DNA of 64,000 nt from Aurelia coerulea (GCA_039566865.1 CM076943.1:20990501-21054500); one strand, 5' to 3'. Numbered from the stretch's first letter, positions 24,401 through 33,800 are shown. Notes: generated by a model from the letters alone, not told the origin. Numbers and translations: made by a program.

Positions 24401-27400
24401 TTTTGAGCGAAAAATTCTGCGGCAGGGTAAAAAGAAAATTTTTCGTGGGCACACCCCCGTACAAATTTATGTCAAGTACCCCCCCCCCCCCGGGTTGTGA
24501 GGTCAAGCCTCCGAGGTCACCCATCCGGAGTGTGACCTCACTCGACCGAGCTTAACTTCAGTCACCTGACGGAAACTGTGCAAGCCGCTCGGCCACTCAC
24601 CCCTAAACCCTAAACGTTCAAGGCGCGTATGCAACTTCGATTGGAATGGAATGCTTTTAAATTTGTTGCCTTTCCAAATGCAAGCTTTTAACCTTGCACA
24701 AACATTGTAAATGTGCTTCAGAATAAGTAAGATGTTATTCTATCTCGTTTAAAGACCATCTGCTAACCATTAGGCTTTTCAAGCCGCTCATAAGAAAAAC
24801 AACGCGAACATGAGCTGAGCAATGGCGTTGGTAAATGATTACAGTTCTCCTGTCAGGCTCGACGGAAGACGCGAAGAATAGACCACTCTGCTTTCCTCTG
24901 GGAGTCTTGGGCGACTGGTGGATCATTTTCTTCTCTGTGTCCATTGTTGTTGGGGAGATGAAGTGCTGACCCTATTGTTTTGATACATTGTGTTTCAGCT
25001 TTGTTGAGAGCGAATCGACGTTGGGGCTCACGTTGTCATGCGCATCGCTGCTTTTGTTTCTTCCCTTGTTCCCAACGGTCAAGCTAATTTGCATATTACG
25101 TAAGTGACGTAAATCATTACTGCGCATGCGATCTGGAGCCCTTTTTAGGGGATTCCTCGAGGCTTTCAACTTAGCCTGTTGGTATCCCCAACAAATTAGA
25201 ACTTGTCTTTTTACTCGTTGTGGAAGGTGCGATCTGAAGCAAAACACTAGCTCAGCTTCGCAGACTTTCAGATAATCTGAAAGTCCTTTGCAGTGCATTA
25301 TGGAACAGCGACATCGCGCACGGCCTTGTGGTTAGCGAGCGGAGGGTTTTACGTCAAGATCACAGAAAGTTTATTATCAATAGGAAAACGGGACGAAAAG
25401 AAATTTTAGTAACAGGTACAATGAGAGAATGATCGTGATTTTCTTATGTGTTTACTCTTTTGCTAGCCTTGCATTGAAAGTTGCTTGTTTACTAACAAAA
25501 AATAGTAGATTATTATGTTATTACGGTACATTAATTATAATTTTTCCACAGGAATCAAGCGACCGAAATCAACACAAATCAGATGATGCAAACAAAGAAG
25601 AAGCGTCATCATCAACCCATGCAGTTGAAGCTCACCCTTTGCTTGGCGGTTGGACTGTTGTTGAAAATCAAACGGAGAGGTACGCATTTCATATTTTGTA
25701 TTCTCAATTCCTGGAAATTTACTCGGTGAATCAAAATCCGGCTTGTCCTACGACTTGATATTTTTAAAGAATCTAAATAGCTTCAAGCACAAAATAACAG
25801 CCTCTTTTTTCAAATACGAAAACAAGAGGGCAATCTACAGGGTGTCCCAAAAAATTGTGCCTCGTTTGTCTGAAGATTGCGACAAAATGGCAAAGATTCT
25901 CGACAAACTTTTGCATGATGGTGCTCTTCAGATGTTCAATTAAAGTTTGCTACCATTCCCATGGAAATCCGTTGAAAAATGATGGAGCTATGACCTTCAG
26001 GAGACCAAATTTGCCCGATCACTGAACGCAGCGGTCGGCCATTTCGTCTTACTATTTTGCAGCGATAAATAGCTTCGTGGATTGAAAATGAAACAGCAGC
26101 CTCCAATGTCATAGCTCTCGTGAAAATTCTGATAATCCTATTTCTGACCTCACAGAAATTATTTCTTACCTCACGTGAATATACTTATCACTACAAAATA
26201 ACAAGACAAATGGCCGACCGCTGTTTCACTCATCAGGAAAATTTGGGCTTCTAAAGGTCATAGCTCCACCACTTTTCAACGGGTTTTTACGGGGATGGTA
26301 GCAAACTTTAATTGAATATCCGAAGAGCAACATTATGCAAAAATTTGGTGAGAATCTTTTTGCGTTTTGTCGCAATCTGTATATGTATATGTCTATTACT
26401 TAGTCTTGCAAACGTGGCGCATTAGCCCATATTCAAGACATTTATGTAGTTTTTTGGTGCACTCAAACAATTTCATTGTTCGTAAAATTGCCCTATTTTT
26501 TTGCCTCTAAAAGGGACCACGTTGGAAACAAGATGTCGTCTTGTCCCTTTTAATGCTATCCCTATTTCAATTATATGCAATTTTAAAGTCTGCCTGAAAT
26601 TAGACGTCACGTGAGATGTGTTGTGATTTTCCAAAATTGCTCATGCAAAATAAGTAGACTGATTACAATGAGTCCCAGTAATCGCTATTCAAAACGAGAC
26701 TATTGCACCAGACCGAGACCGCTCATACTGGGACTCATATTATTACGGCAATATTTTTGGACTGACTTTTTTCACTTTTGAACGCCCTTTGGAACGAGAC
26801 TGCTATACAAAGTCATGTACAAAGTATATAACAAAATACAACGCCATTAGAATCTCTGCAAATTCGATTGATTGATGTTGACCAACGGAAACTCGAAGCA
26901 CAAAGCAGAGTTTCAAGGAGCTTGGCCGGACAGAACAAAGTCTTACGAACAAGAATACCATGAAAACAGTTGGCGACAATATCAAATCTTGTATGTAGGT
27001 ACTATTTTGCTGCTTTCGCTAAGCATCAACTGATTCATTGTGAAGTTTTCAAATCAATGTGTTTCATTTGAAAACTACAAATGTTTGTGCTCTTCTGCCT
27101 AGGCCCTTATCGAAACGAGGCAGTCATAGTCATTTCAAAATAATGGCGTTTGATTATGAGTCGTAGTTAGGAGCGTCCGGCAGTATTTCAATAGCGATAA
27201 CTATGACCATATCATCAGTCTACAAAGCAAGCACTTCAAGTGCTACTATTCGCAGACATTTTCAGATGACGTCTAATTTGAGACACATGCTAATGTTGTA
27301 ACTCTCATTTGCTTAGTGAACCTTCTGTGGAGACAAGCGTGGAACCCGATATACGAGTGACCGAAGAAGTCTCCGAAACATCTGCAGAAAAAGACACGAC

Positions 27401-27566
27401 AGATCCAGAGTCTTTAACGAATGCTTCTCGGAAACGCACTGCAGTCTTCAAAGAGAAAAAAATACGATCACTGAACACCATAGACACATCAGAGAACATA
27501 GGATTTAAGAAAAGGAAAGTTAACAATATGAGAATGTCCAGAAAACGAAATGATGATGATAGTTAA
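9472..27566 (+). CDS. WBP4: WBP4/FBP21-like splicing factor (U1-type zinc finger, WW domain)
   Basis: Spliceosome-associated protein; WW domains of the family bind proline-rich splicing factors in the nucleus. Ten exons: 9472-9473 (AT of the start codon), 12500-12572, 14338-14400, 16655-16726, 18802-18883, 21429-21554, 22189-22243, 23097-23142, 25552-25679, 27317-27566. All introns are GT-AG and phases are consistent; 897 nt, 298 residues. The N-terminus (ADYWKSNPRK, C13, C16, H30, H36) is the U1/matrin-type zinc finger. The KEFAAMEAAALKA helix spans about 62-75. One WW domain has W121, YYY132-134, W143 and P146. GGW in exon 9 matches the conserved late tryptophan region. The C-terminus has FKEKK, FKKRK and a DDDS end. 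Human WBP4 has 376 residues and two WW domains, so this copy is shorter with a single WW. Introns are up to about 3 kb and hold nearly all the transposons of this stretch. Confidence 0.9.
9578..10664. repeat. Large inverted repeat in WBP4 intron 1
   Basis: Arms of about 345 bp (9578-9923 and 10319-10664) are reverse complements at high identity, with a 395-bp loop between them. The loop contains an exon-like stretch ending in CCATTCCAAG followed by GTAAGAA at about 10011. I could not join that stretch in phase to the gene. Confidence 0.75.
11135..11213 (-). mobile_element. tRNA-derived SINE head
   Basis: On the minus strand an A-box-like TGGCTCAACTGG and a B-box-like GAGTTCGAATG are spaced as in tRNA promoters. 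The sequence does not fold into a complete acceptor stem, so it reads as a SINE head rather than a tRNA gene. Lies in WBP4 intron 1. Confidence 0.5.
11782..12020 (+). mobile_element. tRNA-derived SINE
   Basis: The head GTGTTGTGGCGCAGTGG carries an A box; GGGTTCGATACCC is the B box. A tail follows with the motif CCCAGCGCTTGGCGCTGAA. The same family lies inverted at 57041-57202. Located in WBP4 intron 1. Confidence 0.65.
12021..12560 (+). repeat. Tandem duplication containing WBP4 exon 2
   Basis: Two units (12021-about 12289 and about 12292-12560) both start GGAATTCAGTTT and are nearly identical apart from small indels. Each carries the acceptor TTTTAG and the first 61 bases of exon 2. Unit 1 ends at ATAGCA (12288) and lacks the final 12 bases and the GTGAGT donor. 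Unit 2 continues into the complete exon. Confidence 0.85.
12228..12288 (+). pseudogene. Truncated duplicate of WBP4 exon 2
   Basis: The copy encodes the same ADYWKSNPRK and CDFCKCW residues as the real exon at 12500-12572. It stops at the sixth base before the last four codons and has no usable donor. It keeps its acceptor, so it may act as a decoy in splicing. Confidence 0.75.
12622..13301. mobile_element. MITE split by a later MITE insertion
   Basis: The outer element starts AATAGACGATTGCGCTAAAG at 12622. Its right arm (..CTTTAGTGCAATCGT) ends at 12775 and its last five bases CTATT lie at 13297-13301, beyond the inserted Mutator-like MITE. Removing the insert and one copy of the 9-bp duplication restores the inverted repeat. 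Confidence 0.7.
12776..13287. mobile_element. Mutator-like MITE, subfamily B (512 bp, 9-bp TSD)
   Basis: The ends AGCATAGGGCTCAAATC / GATTTGAGCCCCATGCT are flanked by TGCAATCGT at 12767-12775 and 13288-13296. A second copy of the same length is at 54769-55280 and a fragment is at about 58480-58632. It lies in WBP4 intron 2. Confidence 0.75.
13776..14023. mobile_element. Near-perfect palindromic MITE, 248 bp
   Basis: The ends AATAGACCTTTTAGCTATTC / GAATAGCTAAAAGGTCTATT continue as inverted repeats to the centre at about 13899 (CTACAAAGTACACTTTGTAG). The AATAGAC terminus is shared with the element at 12622. It lies in WBP4 intron 2. Confidence 0.7.
15960..16035 (-). mobile_element. tRNA-derived SINE head
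   Basis: The minus strand carries TGGCTCAGTGGTAGCATG (A box) and GGTTTGAGTCC (B box). The flanks do not pair as an acceptor stem. Lies in WBP4 intron 3. Confidence 0.45.
17637..18774 (+). mobile_element. Tigger/pogo-like DNA transposon, internally deleted
   Basis: The ends CCGTAATAGCTCTATTAA (17637) and TTAATAGAGCTTTTACGG (ending 18774) are inverted repeats flanked by TA on both sides. The element is 1.1 kb, whereas intact Tigger elements are usually about 2-3 kb. It lacks the DNA-binding half of the transposase. Located in WBP4 intron 4. Related ends occur at about 28426-28500 and 51880-51919. Confidence 0.75.
17655..18526 (+). pseudogene. Decayed DDE_1 (Tigger/pogo) transposase
   Basis: Only the catalytic half remains. 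The acidic residues appear as MDETAIW, LLAWDAF and APDVSWNKP, matching the DDE_1 arrangement. The frame is open from 17655 to 18263 but shifts at about 18203 (GACCAATTTATGATAAG, one base short), and the family sequence continues in another frame to the TGA/TAG region at 18526. The acidic tail (EDDVLMEDVADL) is typical of the C-terminus of these enzymes. The N-terminal HTH domains are absent and no start codon in good context is seen. No function is expected. Confidence 0.8.
19114..21150 (+). repeat. 36-bp intronic minisatellite, about 55 copies
   Basis: The unit contains CACCTCACATATGGTGGTCA and CTCTTTCATTAAA. The first 17 units or so are nearly identical, with single-base variants (TCC/TTC, GGTGG/GGCGG). 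From about 20390 longer units carry an extra CATAGTCACATATG segment. As 36 is divisible by 3, several frames stay open, giving spurious ORFs of up to 408 codons. It lies wholly within WBP4 intron 5 (18884-21428). Confidence 0.95.
21153..21248. repeat. Small inverted-repeat element, 96 bp
   Basis: The ends CGTTTACACTGAAAC / GTTTCAGTGTAAACG enclose further complementary stretches (CGTTTTC / GAAAACG). It abuts the end of the minisatellite, and the array may have been seeded beside it. Confidence 0.5.
22525..23018 (+). mobile_element. LINE 3' tail, family C (reverse transcriptase C-terminus)
   Basis: The frame from 22525 to 22879 reads YLIKHVKRLESVQRRATKLV, then SYGDRLRALDLPSLEYRR and FFTQRVINDWNKL. 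This is the standard C-terminal region of non-LTR retrotransposon reverse transcriptases. It ends in a TTATTATTATTATTA-type tail near 23018. It is 5'-truncated and lies in WBP4 intron 7, sense orientation. Confidence 0.75.
23840..23905 (-). mobile_element. Fragment of the CAGGGCATG hAT-like family
   Basis: GACCGCCCGGTCACATGG and CTTTCATGCCCTG match, in reverse, the left end of the element at 56643-57032. Only about 65 bp can be aligned with confidence. In WBP4 intron 8. Confidence 0.4.
24100..24604 (-). mobile_element. Composite tRNA/5S-like SINE, interrupted
   Basis: Minus strand from 24604: GTGAGTGGCCGAGCGGC resembles a Ser/Leu tRNA A-box region. GAAGTTAAGCTCGGTCGAG and GGATGGGTGACC follow, which resemble the internal promoter boxes of 5S rRNA. 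The unit is split by the hAT-like MITE at 24165-24494. I did not fold it, and no other copy is in this window. Confidence 0.4.
24165..24494. mobile_element. hAT-like MITE with G/C-run ends (330 bp, 8-bp TSD)
   Basis: The ends CCCGGGGGGGG..GTACTT / AAGTACCCCCC..CCCGGG are flanked by TTGTGAGG at 24157-24164 and 24495-24502. An 8-bp duplication is typical of hAT elements. A left-end fragment of the same family is at about 33991. It is inserted in a SINE-like repeat in WBP4 intron 8. Confidence 0.65.
25838..26379. mobile_element. Mariner-like palindromic MITE, right end truncated
   Basis: It starts CAGGGTGTCCCAAAAAATTG after TA and runs as a long palindrome. It loses homology after CGCAATCTG at 26379, about 30 bp short of a right end. 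The complete copy is at 59006-59600. In WBP4 intron 9. Confidence 0.7.
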
Positions 27567-29155
27567 TTTTATTGAAAGTGCACACGCATGGGTCTCACAT
27601 GTAAAATCTTGTTTCAAATTTTGTGTGGAAATTCAGTTCAATTTTTCATGAAAACCAAAGCAAAGCTGCGATTACAGCAGTGATCTAACCTACGAGTAGA
27701 CCATTATCCAAGATGGCAGTGAACAACATCCAACAGAGAAAAAGCTAACAGACATCGTAGAAGCTTTATTAAAATCTTGTACCAGTGACTGTGAGACAGA
27801 TAAGGTAATCCTCGTCAGTTTTCTGCACTGCCCAAAGCTTTTGGCTACCAATTGCTAGGCCCATCTCGAACGTAAGGAGATAAGTTAATCATGCCACCCA
27901 CCTGTGTGTGCCTTTAATGACTATGCTTTAATGTATAACTGGAGTCATCTTATGGTATATGTACATAACTAGCAATACGTCTTGTCTTCCTTACGAATTA
28001 ATGGTTTGTCTAAGGTGGCAGCCTCTGAAATTAAGGAGTCAAAAACGATGCACCATCAATGTTAAAAAGCATGGAAAAATTTTATTTATTATCACAGAGC
28101 ATTCTGCAAGTTTAAAAGGTACCAGGGCATAAAAGCTGATGGAAACTTTTATGGCTGGAAACGTCATTTTCTATGCAGACTCTTGGGCGTACTCTTTGTG
28201 ATGATATCTTCACCAATCGTTTATTTACCTAGTAATCAAGTGGTCAGAAAAATGTAACCTTTCATTGCTTGTTGAATGTTGTTTGGTGTAATGTTCCATT
28301 AATTTGACCAGGGCTTAAAGAAGAAATCTAACTGCTAGAAAGCTGAGTACGTCCTTGGAATGAGGGTAAATTTATATTCCTGTTTTAAAGTTCCTCCTTG
28401 CAATATTAGGTACTTGGCCGAAGCTCTTGTAAAAGCTCTATTAAGCCCCCGGGGGCTTATTTAATTTCAGACACCCCAGAGAGGGGCTTAAAAGACAAGT
28501 GCGGGGTTGGTATGATTGATGATAAAATACGAGATAATACTGCTGTGAAAGATGTATGATACTTTTTTCCACTGTTTTTCGCCTTCTCCTTGTGAAATTA
28601 CGTATTCAAATAAGCAATTTGAGCGAAGTTACGTCATATCGCGCAAACGAAAACGAGGCTGTGCGATTGTTTTCCGCCTCTTAATCGCTGCTAGCCTCTA
28701 TCGTATACTCATGCATTGAAAATGGCAAAAGAACACGATGAAGAGGCTAAGAAAACGGGATTCTTAGGCATTTAACTGAAAGGAGATTTATCTTGGCCTT
28801 TTGAATAATAAGTAACAGGCAGCCTTCAGCAAGGTTACTTGGTTTGTAAGATCACGTTTGTAAGATCAGTTTGTAAGGACGTCCTGGCTGGCGTAGCTGT
28901 TTCTCTGATAAATCTGTGACCGTGATCTGCACCCGCACTACGGTCTGCATCTGCACTGCACTGTAATGTGTCCCGTAAAATCACAACAAGTGCAACAGCG
29001 TTGGCCTGAGGTAATACGGAAGTAACCGTAGATTCGGAAGCATATTCAATACGATAGTTCCTTGATCATTCTATTCAAAGTTCCCCTTAACCGTAAAGGT
29101 TTACCGCAAAAAACTTCCGGCCAAAGTACTGAAAAATTAACTTCTGAAATGTCCT
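27567..29155. other. Intergenic stretch, no gene seen
   Basis: Between the WBP4-like stop codon and the next promoter I see no exon with matching splice sites and no canonical poly(A) signal close to the stop. A fragment of a Tigger-like terminus (GTAAAAGCTCTATTAAGCCC) lies at about 28430. The rest is AT-rich single-copy-like sequence. Confidence 0.5.
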
Positions 29156-29162
29156 TATAAAA
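29156..29162 (+). promoter_or_regulatory. TATA box of the secreted repeat-protein gene
   Basis: TATAAAA in the context CCTTATAAAAGG, 75 bp upstream of the first ATG (29237). This leaves room for a start site near 29185-29195 and a 5' UTR of about 45-50 nt. Confidence 0.55.
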
Positions 29163-29236
29163 GGACGTGTACTATAATTTCTTCGGAGACAACACATTGC
29201 GTTGTGCTACTGCTGTATGCCAGTGAAGAGGTAGAG

Positions 29237-32200
29237 ATGGAGACACCACACTTGATGTTAACGATCGTTGCATTCCTCGTACTTGGCCTACCAGCAGACG
29301 CAAGCTCAGATAAGGTATGTACGCACTTTTCTTTTTCAACGAAACTGGTACTGGGACCATCACAAGTCGTTAAACTTTAGAATACGTGTTTTTTTAAAGA
29401 CACTTTCTATAAAAACTCAACTCTCAGCATCACCAACGAAATTAAGAAAATCGATTACTGGAAAAATATTGCTTGAAAGGGAATTTGCAATTATAAGTAG
29501 GCTTGTCTATAAATAGAACAGAAAAATACTTATACACAGAATTGCTTCTTTGGCGATCCATTGTTCCCAGCGAATGTGCAACTTCGATTTGAATGGGATA
29601 TTTTTAGACCATTTTCTCATTGGAAATGCACACACTCTTTTTCAAGAAAGTTTCAGTACTCAGTCAATTTCTTCGTTTCGTCATGGGCAGTAATGCACCG
29701 TTGATGTGGCATATATCATGATCAAACTTGTATTTTTACTCACTGTGTTGTTTCTCTTCCACGGGATTGTGAGTAAAGCTTGATAATGTTGCTATACCTT
29801 CGTTCTTCTCTTGTTACAACCAGGATCGAATGCCGCCATTATTCCAATACAGATAAAACCGTTGGAGCTCCTACGAAGCGATACGTCTCATTTCAAACTT
29901 TCCTTTAAATAACAAGAATTATTTAAAGGGAAATTTGAAATGAGACGTATCGCTGCGTAGGAGCTCGCACGGTTTCAACCGTATTTTAATAATGGCGGCA
30001 TTCGACCCTTGTTGTGACGAGAGAAGAACGAACGAATAGCGACATTATCAAGCTTTACTCACAATCCCGTGGAAGAGAAACAACACACCGTAAGTAAGAA
30101 TACAATTTTTATCATAATATAATATAGGCCACATCAACGGTGCATTACTGCCCGTGGTTTCTTACGAGGTAAAATACGTGTCACCAGAGCTAGTTCCAAG
30201 CAAACGCTGAAACAATATGACAATCGAATGTCAACTCAACGGCCCCTTCCAATCAGATGGCCTATTGGCCAATTCTAGTTTTAAGCATCGTTTAATATTT
30301 TACAAGCAATTTTGAAATGTTGACTTCTTCCGTAGTGCGCTTTCAGATTTGTTACTGAAGAGAAACAAAGCCCTGCTACAAAAAATGAACTGACGGATCC
30401 TGCAAATACCAAATACGTCATGCCTAAGAAGTTCATGCTGCAAAGAATTTGTCCTAACAAAACAGAAAGTGTGTTTAGTGGTAAGTTGCAAACTTCAAAT
30501 CTAAAAAATGAGCCTTGATGCACGTAAGGTACTGTGCCAAATTTTTGAGTAGGGGTATGCCACCAGCATTTGCAAGATCATACCCATTGATATGATAAGA
30601 CCAAATTTTGCTAAATTTTGTGAAATAACACCATTGGTGGCTAGACAAATTAGTGGATGAAATGAAAAGTGACACAATTTGGCTTTCTCTACAAAAAATG
30701 CAAAGATTTGGCCATTTTGTTGAACCAAAATCGGTGTTCTAAATACAGATTACCAAAAAATTTGGCCTGTCCTTCACCAAAATTGCCAAAAAGTATACCG
30801 GGTGCGCCTGTGCGCCAAAATAAACTATGCACGTTTGGCAGGCCACAGGACCGATTTTGAAGATTTGTGACTTAATCGTTAGCAGAAAGCCTGGATCAGA
30901 TACTGGGATTTTTTGCAAGTTTTTCCATTTTCATTTTTATAGCTAGAAGGCAATTTCCTAAAATTATTGTTTTTGAAAACACTGAAAAGGATAAAAAAAA
31001 ATCGATCAAGTTTTCCAAAGAATCGACATGAATGGACAAAGAGATAACTTGTTCGTGGTGATTCGCGATTTAAAAATCGACCAATTGTAATCTGCTGTAC
31101 GAGAGTTCGTACTGAACCCTCAAATCCCCCTGAAAACGTTTTCTCTTTGTTCATTCATGTTGGATCTTTTAAAACTTGATCGACGTTTTTGATCGTTTTC
31201 AGTGTTTTCGAAGACGAATATTTTAAGAAATTCGCTTCTAGCTCTAAAAACTGAAAACAGAAAAATTTGCAAAAAGTCCCAAAATCTAATTCAGGCTTTC
31301 TGTTAACGATTAAAACATAAATCTTCAAAATCGGTCCAGCGTACGATTTATTGTGGCCTGCCAAACGTGCATAGTTTTTTTTGGCACACCCGTACCCTTG
31401 TTTATTTCTTCACTGTAGTATAAAAAGCACACTCGCATTATTGCACCATCAAAACTACAGAATTGATTTACACATCGCTAACGTCTGTCCAAACAAATGT
31501 CCCATAGCAGGGCAAAAGTAGGATTACTGATTGAGAATTGGATTTAACGCTCCATCTAAGGTCAAATCTGATGTCAAGAATGACCTCCGCTTGTATTTCT
31601 CGCAAAATCTTCCTTTTCATTCTACTTGCTCCAAGTCTGTTCCGTGTCCACCAGCGCTCAAAGGATGCGCAGGCATAAAGAGGACACCTCTGAAGTCTAC
31701 CTCTTCACACAAAAGCCACGGCAATACCACTTTCAAATATTTTCATTTGTTTTCCAAACGGTCAATTATCTAATTTTTCAAATTGTCTTTAAAAAGAGTG
31801 ATGTCCTATTCACCTGCCCTTTTTCCCGAAACTGTCCCAAACCCATTTGTTGTATCAAAGATTCTCTTTGGTTGTATCCTGTAGGATGGTTAGCTGCACC
31901 ATACAGCGATGACAACGAAAACGAAAAGGCTGACGTCAATCAAAGAAACGTCCGAAGTGCCTTCTGGGGTCGTAGTCGTAGACGAACGAGTTGGACGATT
32001 CGCAGACGGGCGATTTCAACGATTCGAAGAAGAACGAGTTGGACGATTCGTAGACGAACGATTTCAACGATTCGTAGACGGGCGATTTCAACGATTCGAA
32101 GGAGAACGAGTTGGACGATTCGAAGACGAACGATTTCAACGATTCGTAGACGGGCGATTGCAACGATTCGTAGACGAACGATTTCAACGATTCGTAGACG

Positions 32201-32667
32201 GGCGATTTCAACGATTCGTAGACGAACGATTTCAACGATTCGTAGACGGGCGATTTCAACGATTCGAAGGAGAACGAGTTGGACGATTCGAAGACGAACG
32301 ATTTCAACGATTCGAAGAAGAACGAGTTGGACGATTCGTAGACGGGCGATTTCAACGATTCGAAGAAGAACGAGTTCAACGATTCGTAGACGGGCGATTT
32401 CAACGATTCGAAGAAGAACGAGTTGGACGATTCGTAGACGGGCGATTTCAACGATTCGAAGAAGAACGAGTTGGACGATTCGTAGACGGGCGATTTCAAC
32501 GATTCGTAGACGAACGATTTCAACGATTCGTAGACGGGCGATTTCAACGATTCGTAGACGGGCGATATCAACGATTCGAAGACGAACGATCTGGACGATT
32601 CGAAGACGAGCATTGTTTGTTGTTCGCCGAAGAAGCAGTTCTAAAATCCCAAAACCAGTGACTGAAG
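29237..32667 (+). CDS. Putative secreted precursor with tri-arginine octapeptide repeats (3' end not found)
   Basis: Family not recognised. Three exons fit in phase: 29237-29314 (signal peptide, METPHLMLTIVAFLVLGLPA, likely cleaved near ADA-SS), 30336-30480 (48 codons, with two Cys, ending in phase 1), and about 31885-32667. The third exon opens with an acidic segment (PYSDDNENEKADVNQ), then SAFWGRS, then about 27 octapeptides of the form RRR + five residues (TSWTI, AISTI, TISTI and variants), and a tail SSSKIPKPVTE before a GTAAGA donor. The acceptor at 31884 or 31893 gives the same frame. Intron 2 holds a mariner-like MITE, intron 1 a palindromic MITE. Repeated short peptides between multibasic sites behind a signal peptide are what neuropeptide or antimicrobial precursors look like, but no peptide is followed by an amidation glycine, except possibly SAFWG. 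Secretion and processing are inferred. Exon 3 could instead start further upstream, as the frame is open from 31626. Confidence 0.5.
29685..30163. mobile_element. Palindromic MITE, ~480 bp
   Basis: The ends GGGCAGTAATGCACCGTTGA / TCAACGGTGCATTACTGCCC continue as inverted arms to a centre near 29918 (TTTAAATAACAAGAATTATTTAAA). It lies in intron 1 of the secreted-precursor gene. Confidence 0.7.
30798..31392. mobile_element. Mariner-like MITE, 595 bp (TA TSD)
   Basis: It starts CCGGGTGCGCC after TA (30796-30797) and ends GGCACACCCG before TA (31393-31394). The inner repeat contains ACTATGCACGTTTGGCAGG. Same family as 4153-4882. Confidence 0.7.
31972..32632 (+). repeat. 24-bp coding minisatellite (RRR-xxxTI units)
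   Basis: About 27 units of 24 bp. Read in the frame of CGT AGA CGA ACG, each unit begins with three arginine codons. Arg1 is CGT, CGC or CGA; Arg2 is AGA or AGG; Arg3 is CGA, CGG or AGA. All 28 successive RRR triplets are intact. All six frames are open or nearly so, but only this one absorbs those variants as synonymous changes. Confidence 0.9.
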
Positions 32668-32769
32668 GTAAGAATTTACCGATATTTCGGTGCTCATTCA
32701 AATGCGAGCAAAATCGCCAAATGCTTTGGTCTTCCTGGCAGCAAACCTCTTCATTTTTTTCATTTTTTC

Positions 32770-33800
32770 ATTATTTTTACACGGTGGCCCCGTCAATCGA
32801 GAGGATTGCTTTACAGGGGGCCGTGCCAAACTTTACAATATTACTAAAAATTACTAACAAATTACCTATATTTACAATCTAAAATAAAAAAATAAATGAA
32901 AAACAATTGAGTTAGCCTGAGAGAGGCAAATTACTCTTAAGCATACTTTTAAAAATGCTAAGAGAGGGTGCTTGTTTGACATCCAAAGGCAATCCATTCC
33001 AAGTCTTTGCACCCCGGAAAGATATCGCTTTCTGCCCATTGCAAGTTTTCATCCTTGGAACAAGGACATCGGCAATGGCATTCCGCAAATTCATACTGAT
33101 ATCGCGCGTAGAGTTTTTCTTGAAAAGGTTTGAAAGATAGCCGGGTGCAAGAGCTGACAATGCTTTGTATGTAATAGTAGCTGTCTCGCATTTTATCATT
33201 TCCGTAACCGTTGGCCAATTTAGTTCCTTGATCAACTTTGAGGCGGATGCATCATAGCTGCTATTGGTGACAATTCTTGCAGCTCGATTTTGCAATTTTT
33301 GTATGGTTTGCAATCTGGTTTCACTGCAGCCTCCCCAAACAGAACAGCAATAACGGAAATGTGGCTCTACGATGCCATGTGCCATGATACATTTTGATTA
33401 AGGTATACTTGGGTACGAATTTTTTGGCATATTTCAAAAATCCTAGAGCACGAGACAGTTTGCTACATAATAATTTCGTGTTCCGATCCCAAACGAGGCT
33501 ATCATCAAGTTGGACTCCTAAATATTTTACATTTTTAACGATGTAAATTTCAGCGCCATCAATAACAAATGATGGGGTCTCTAATTTATTGTCAGCAGTT
33601 GTCAGCGATCTTTTTTAGGTTTGGTCGAGAACCTACAACCATCGCCTGTGTCTTTACGACATTTAGTGACAGTTTGTTCCCTTGTAACCATTCCTTTAGC
33701 CGATCGAGATCACTATTCAGTGTGTCATTCAACTCGTTGATATTTTTCGCAGAATGTGATATACTTGTTCATCCAAATCAATCTAGTATTCTAAGTAATA
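32770..33800 (-). mobile_element. LINE 3' tail, family A
   Basis: Minus strand: LDRLKEWLQGNKLSLN and VKTQAMVVGSRP (about 33740-33620), then, after stops, FRYCCSVWGG, LQNRAARIVT and AKTWNGLPLDVK (33385-32912). This is the reverse transcriptase C-terminal region with nonsense and frameshift damage. The 3' UTR contains a hairpin-like GGCCCC...GGGGCC segment (32785-32830), shared with the copy at 60120. 5'-truncated. Confidence 0.8.

Noticed and set aside
31909..32661. RF-rich repeat frame (GRFQRF units) as an RFamide neuropeptide precursor
   Set aside because: No glycine follows RF for amidation, the unit-to-unit changes are nonsynonymous in this frame, and the GTAAGA donor at 32667 is used by the RRR frame.
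31936..32701. Minus-strand ORFs across the 24-bp repeat
   Set aside because: Open only because the unit is 24 bp without stops in those frames; no start context or splice support.
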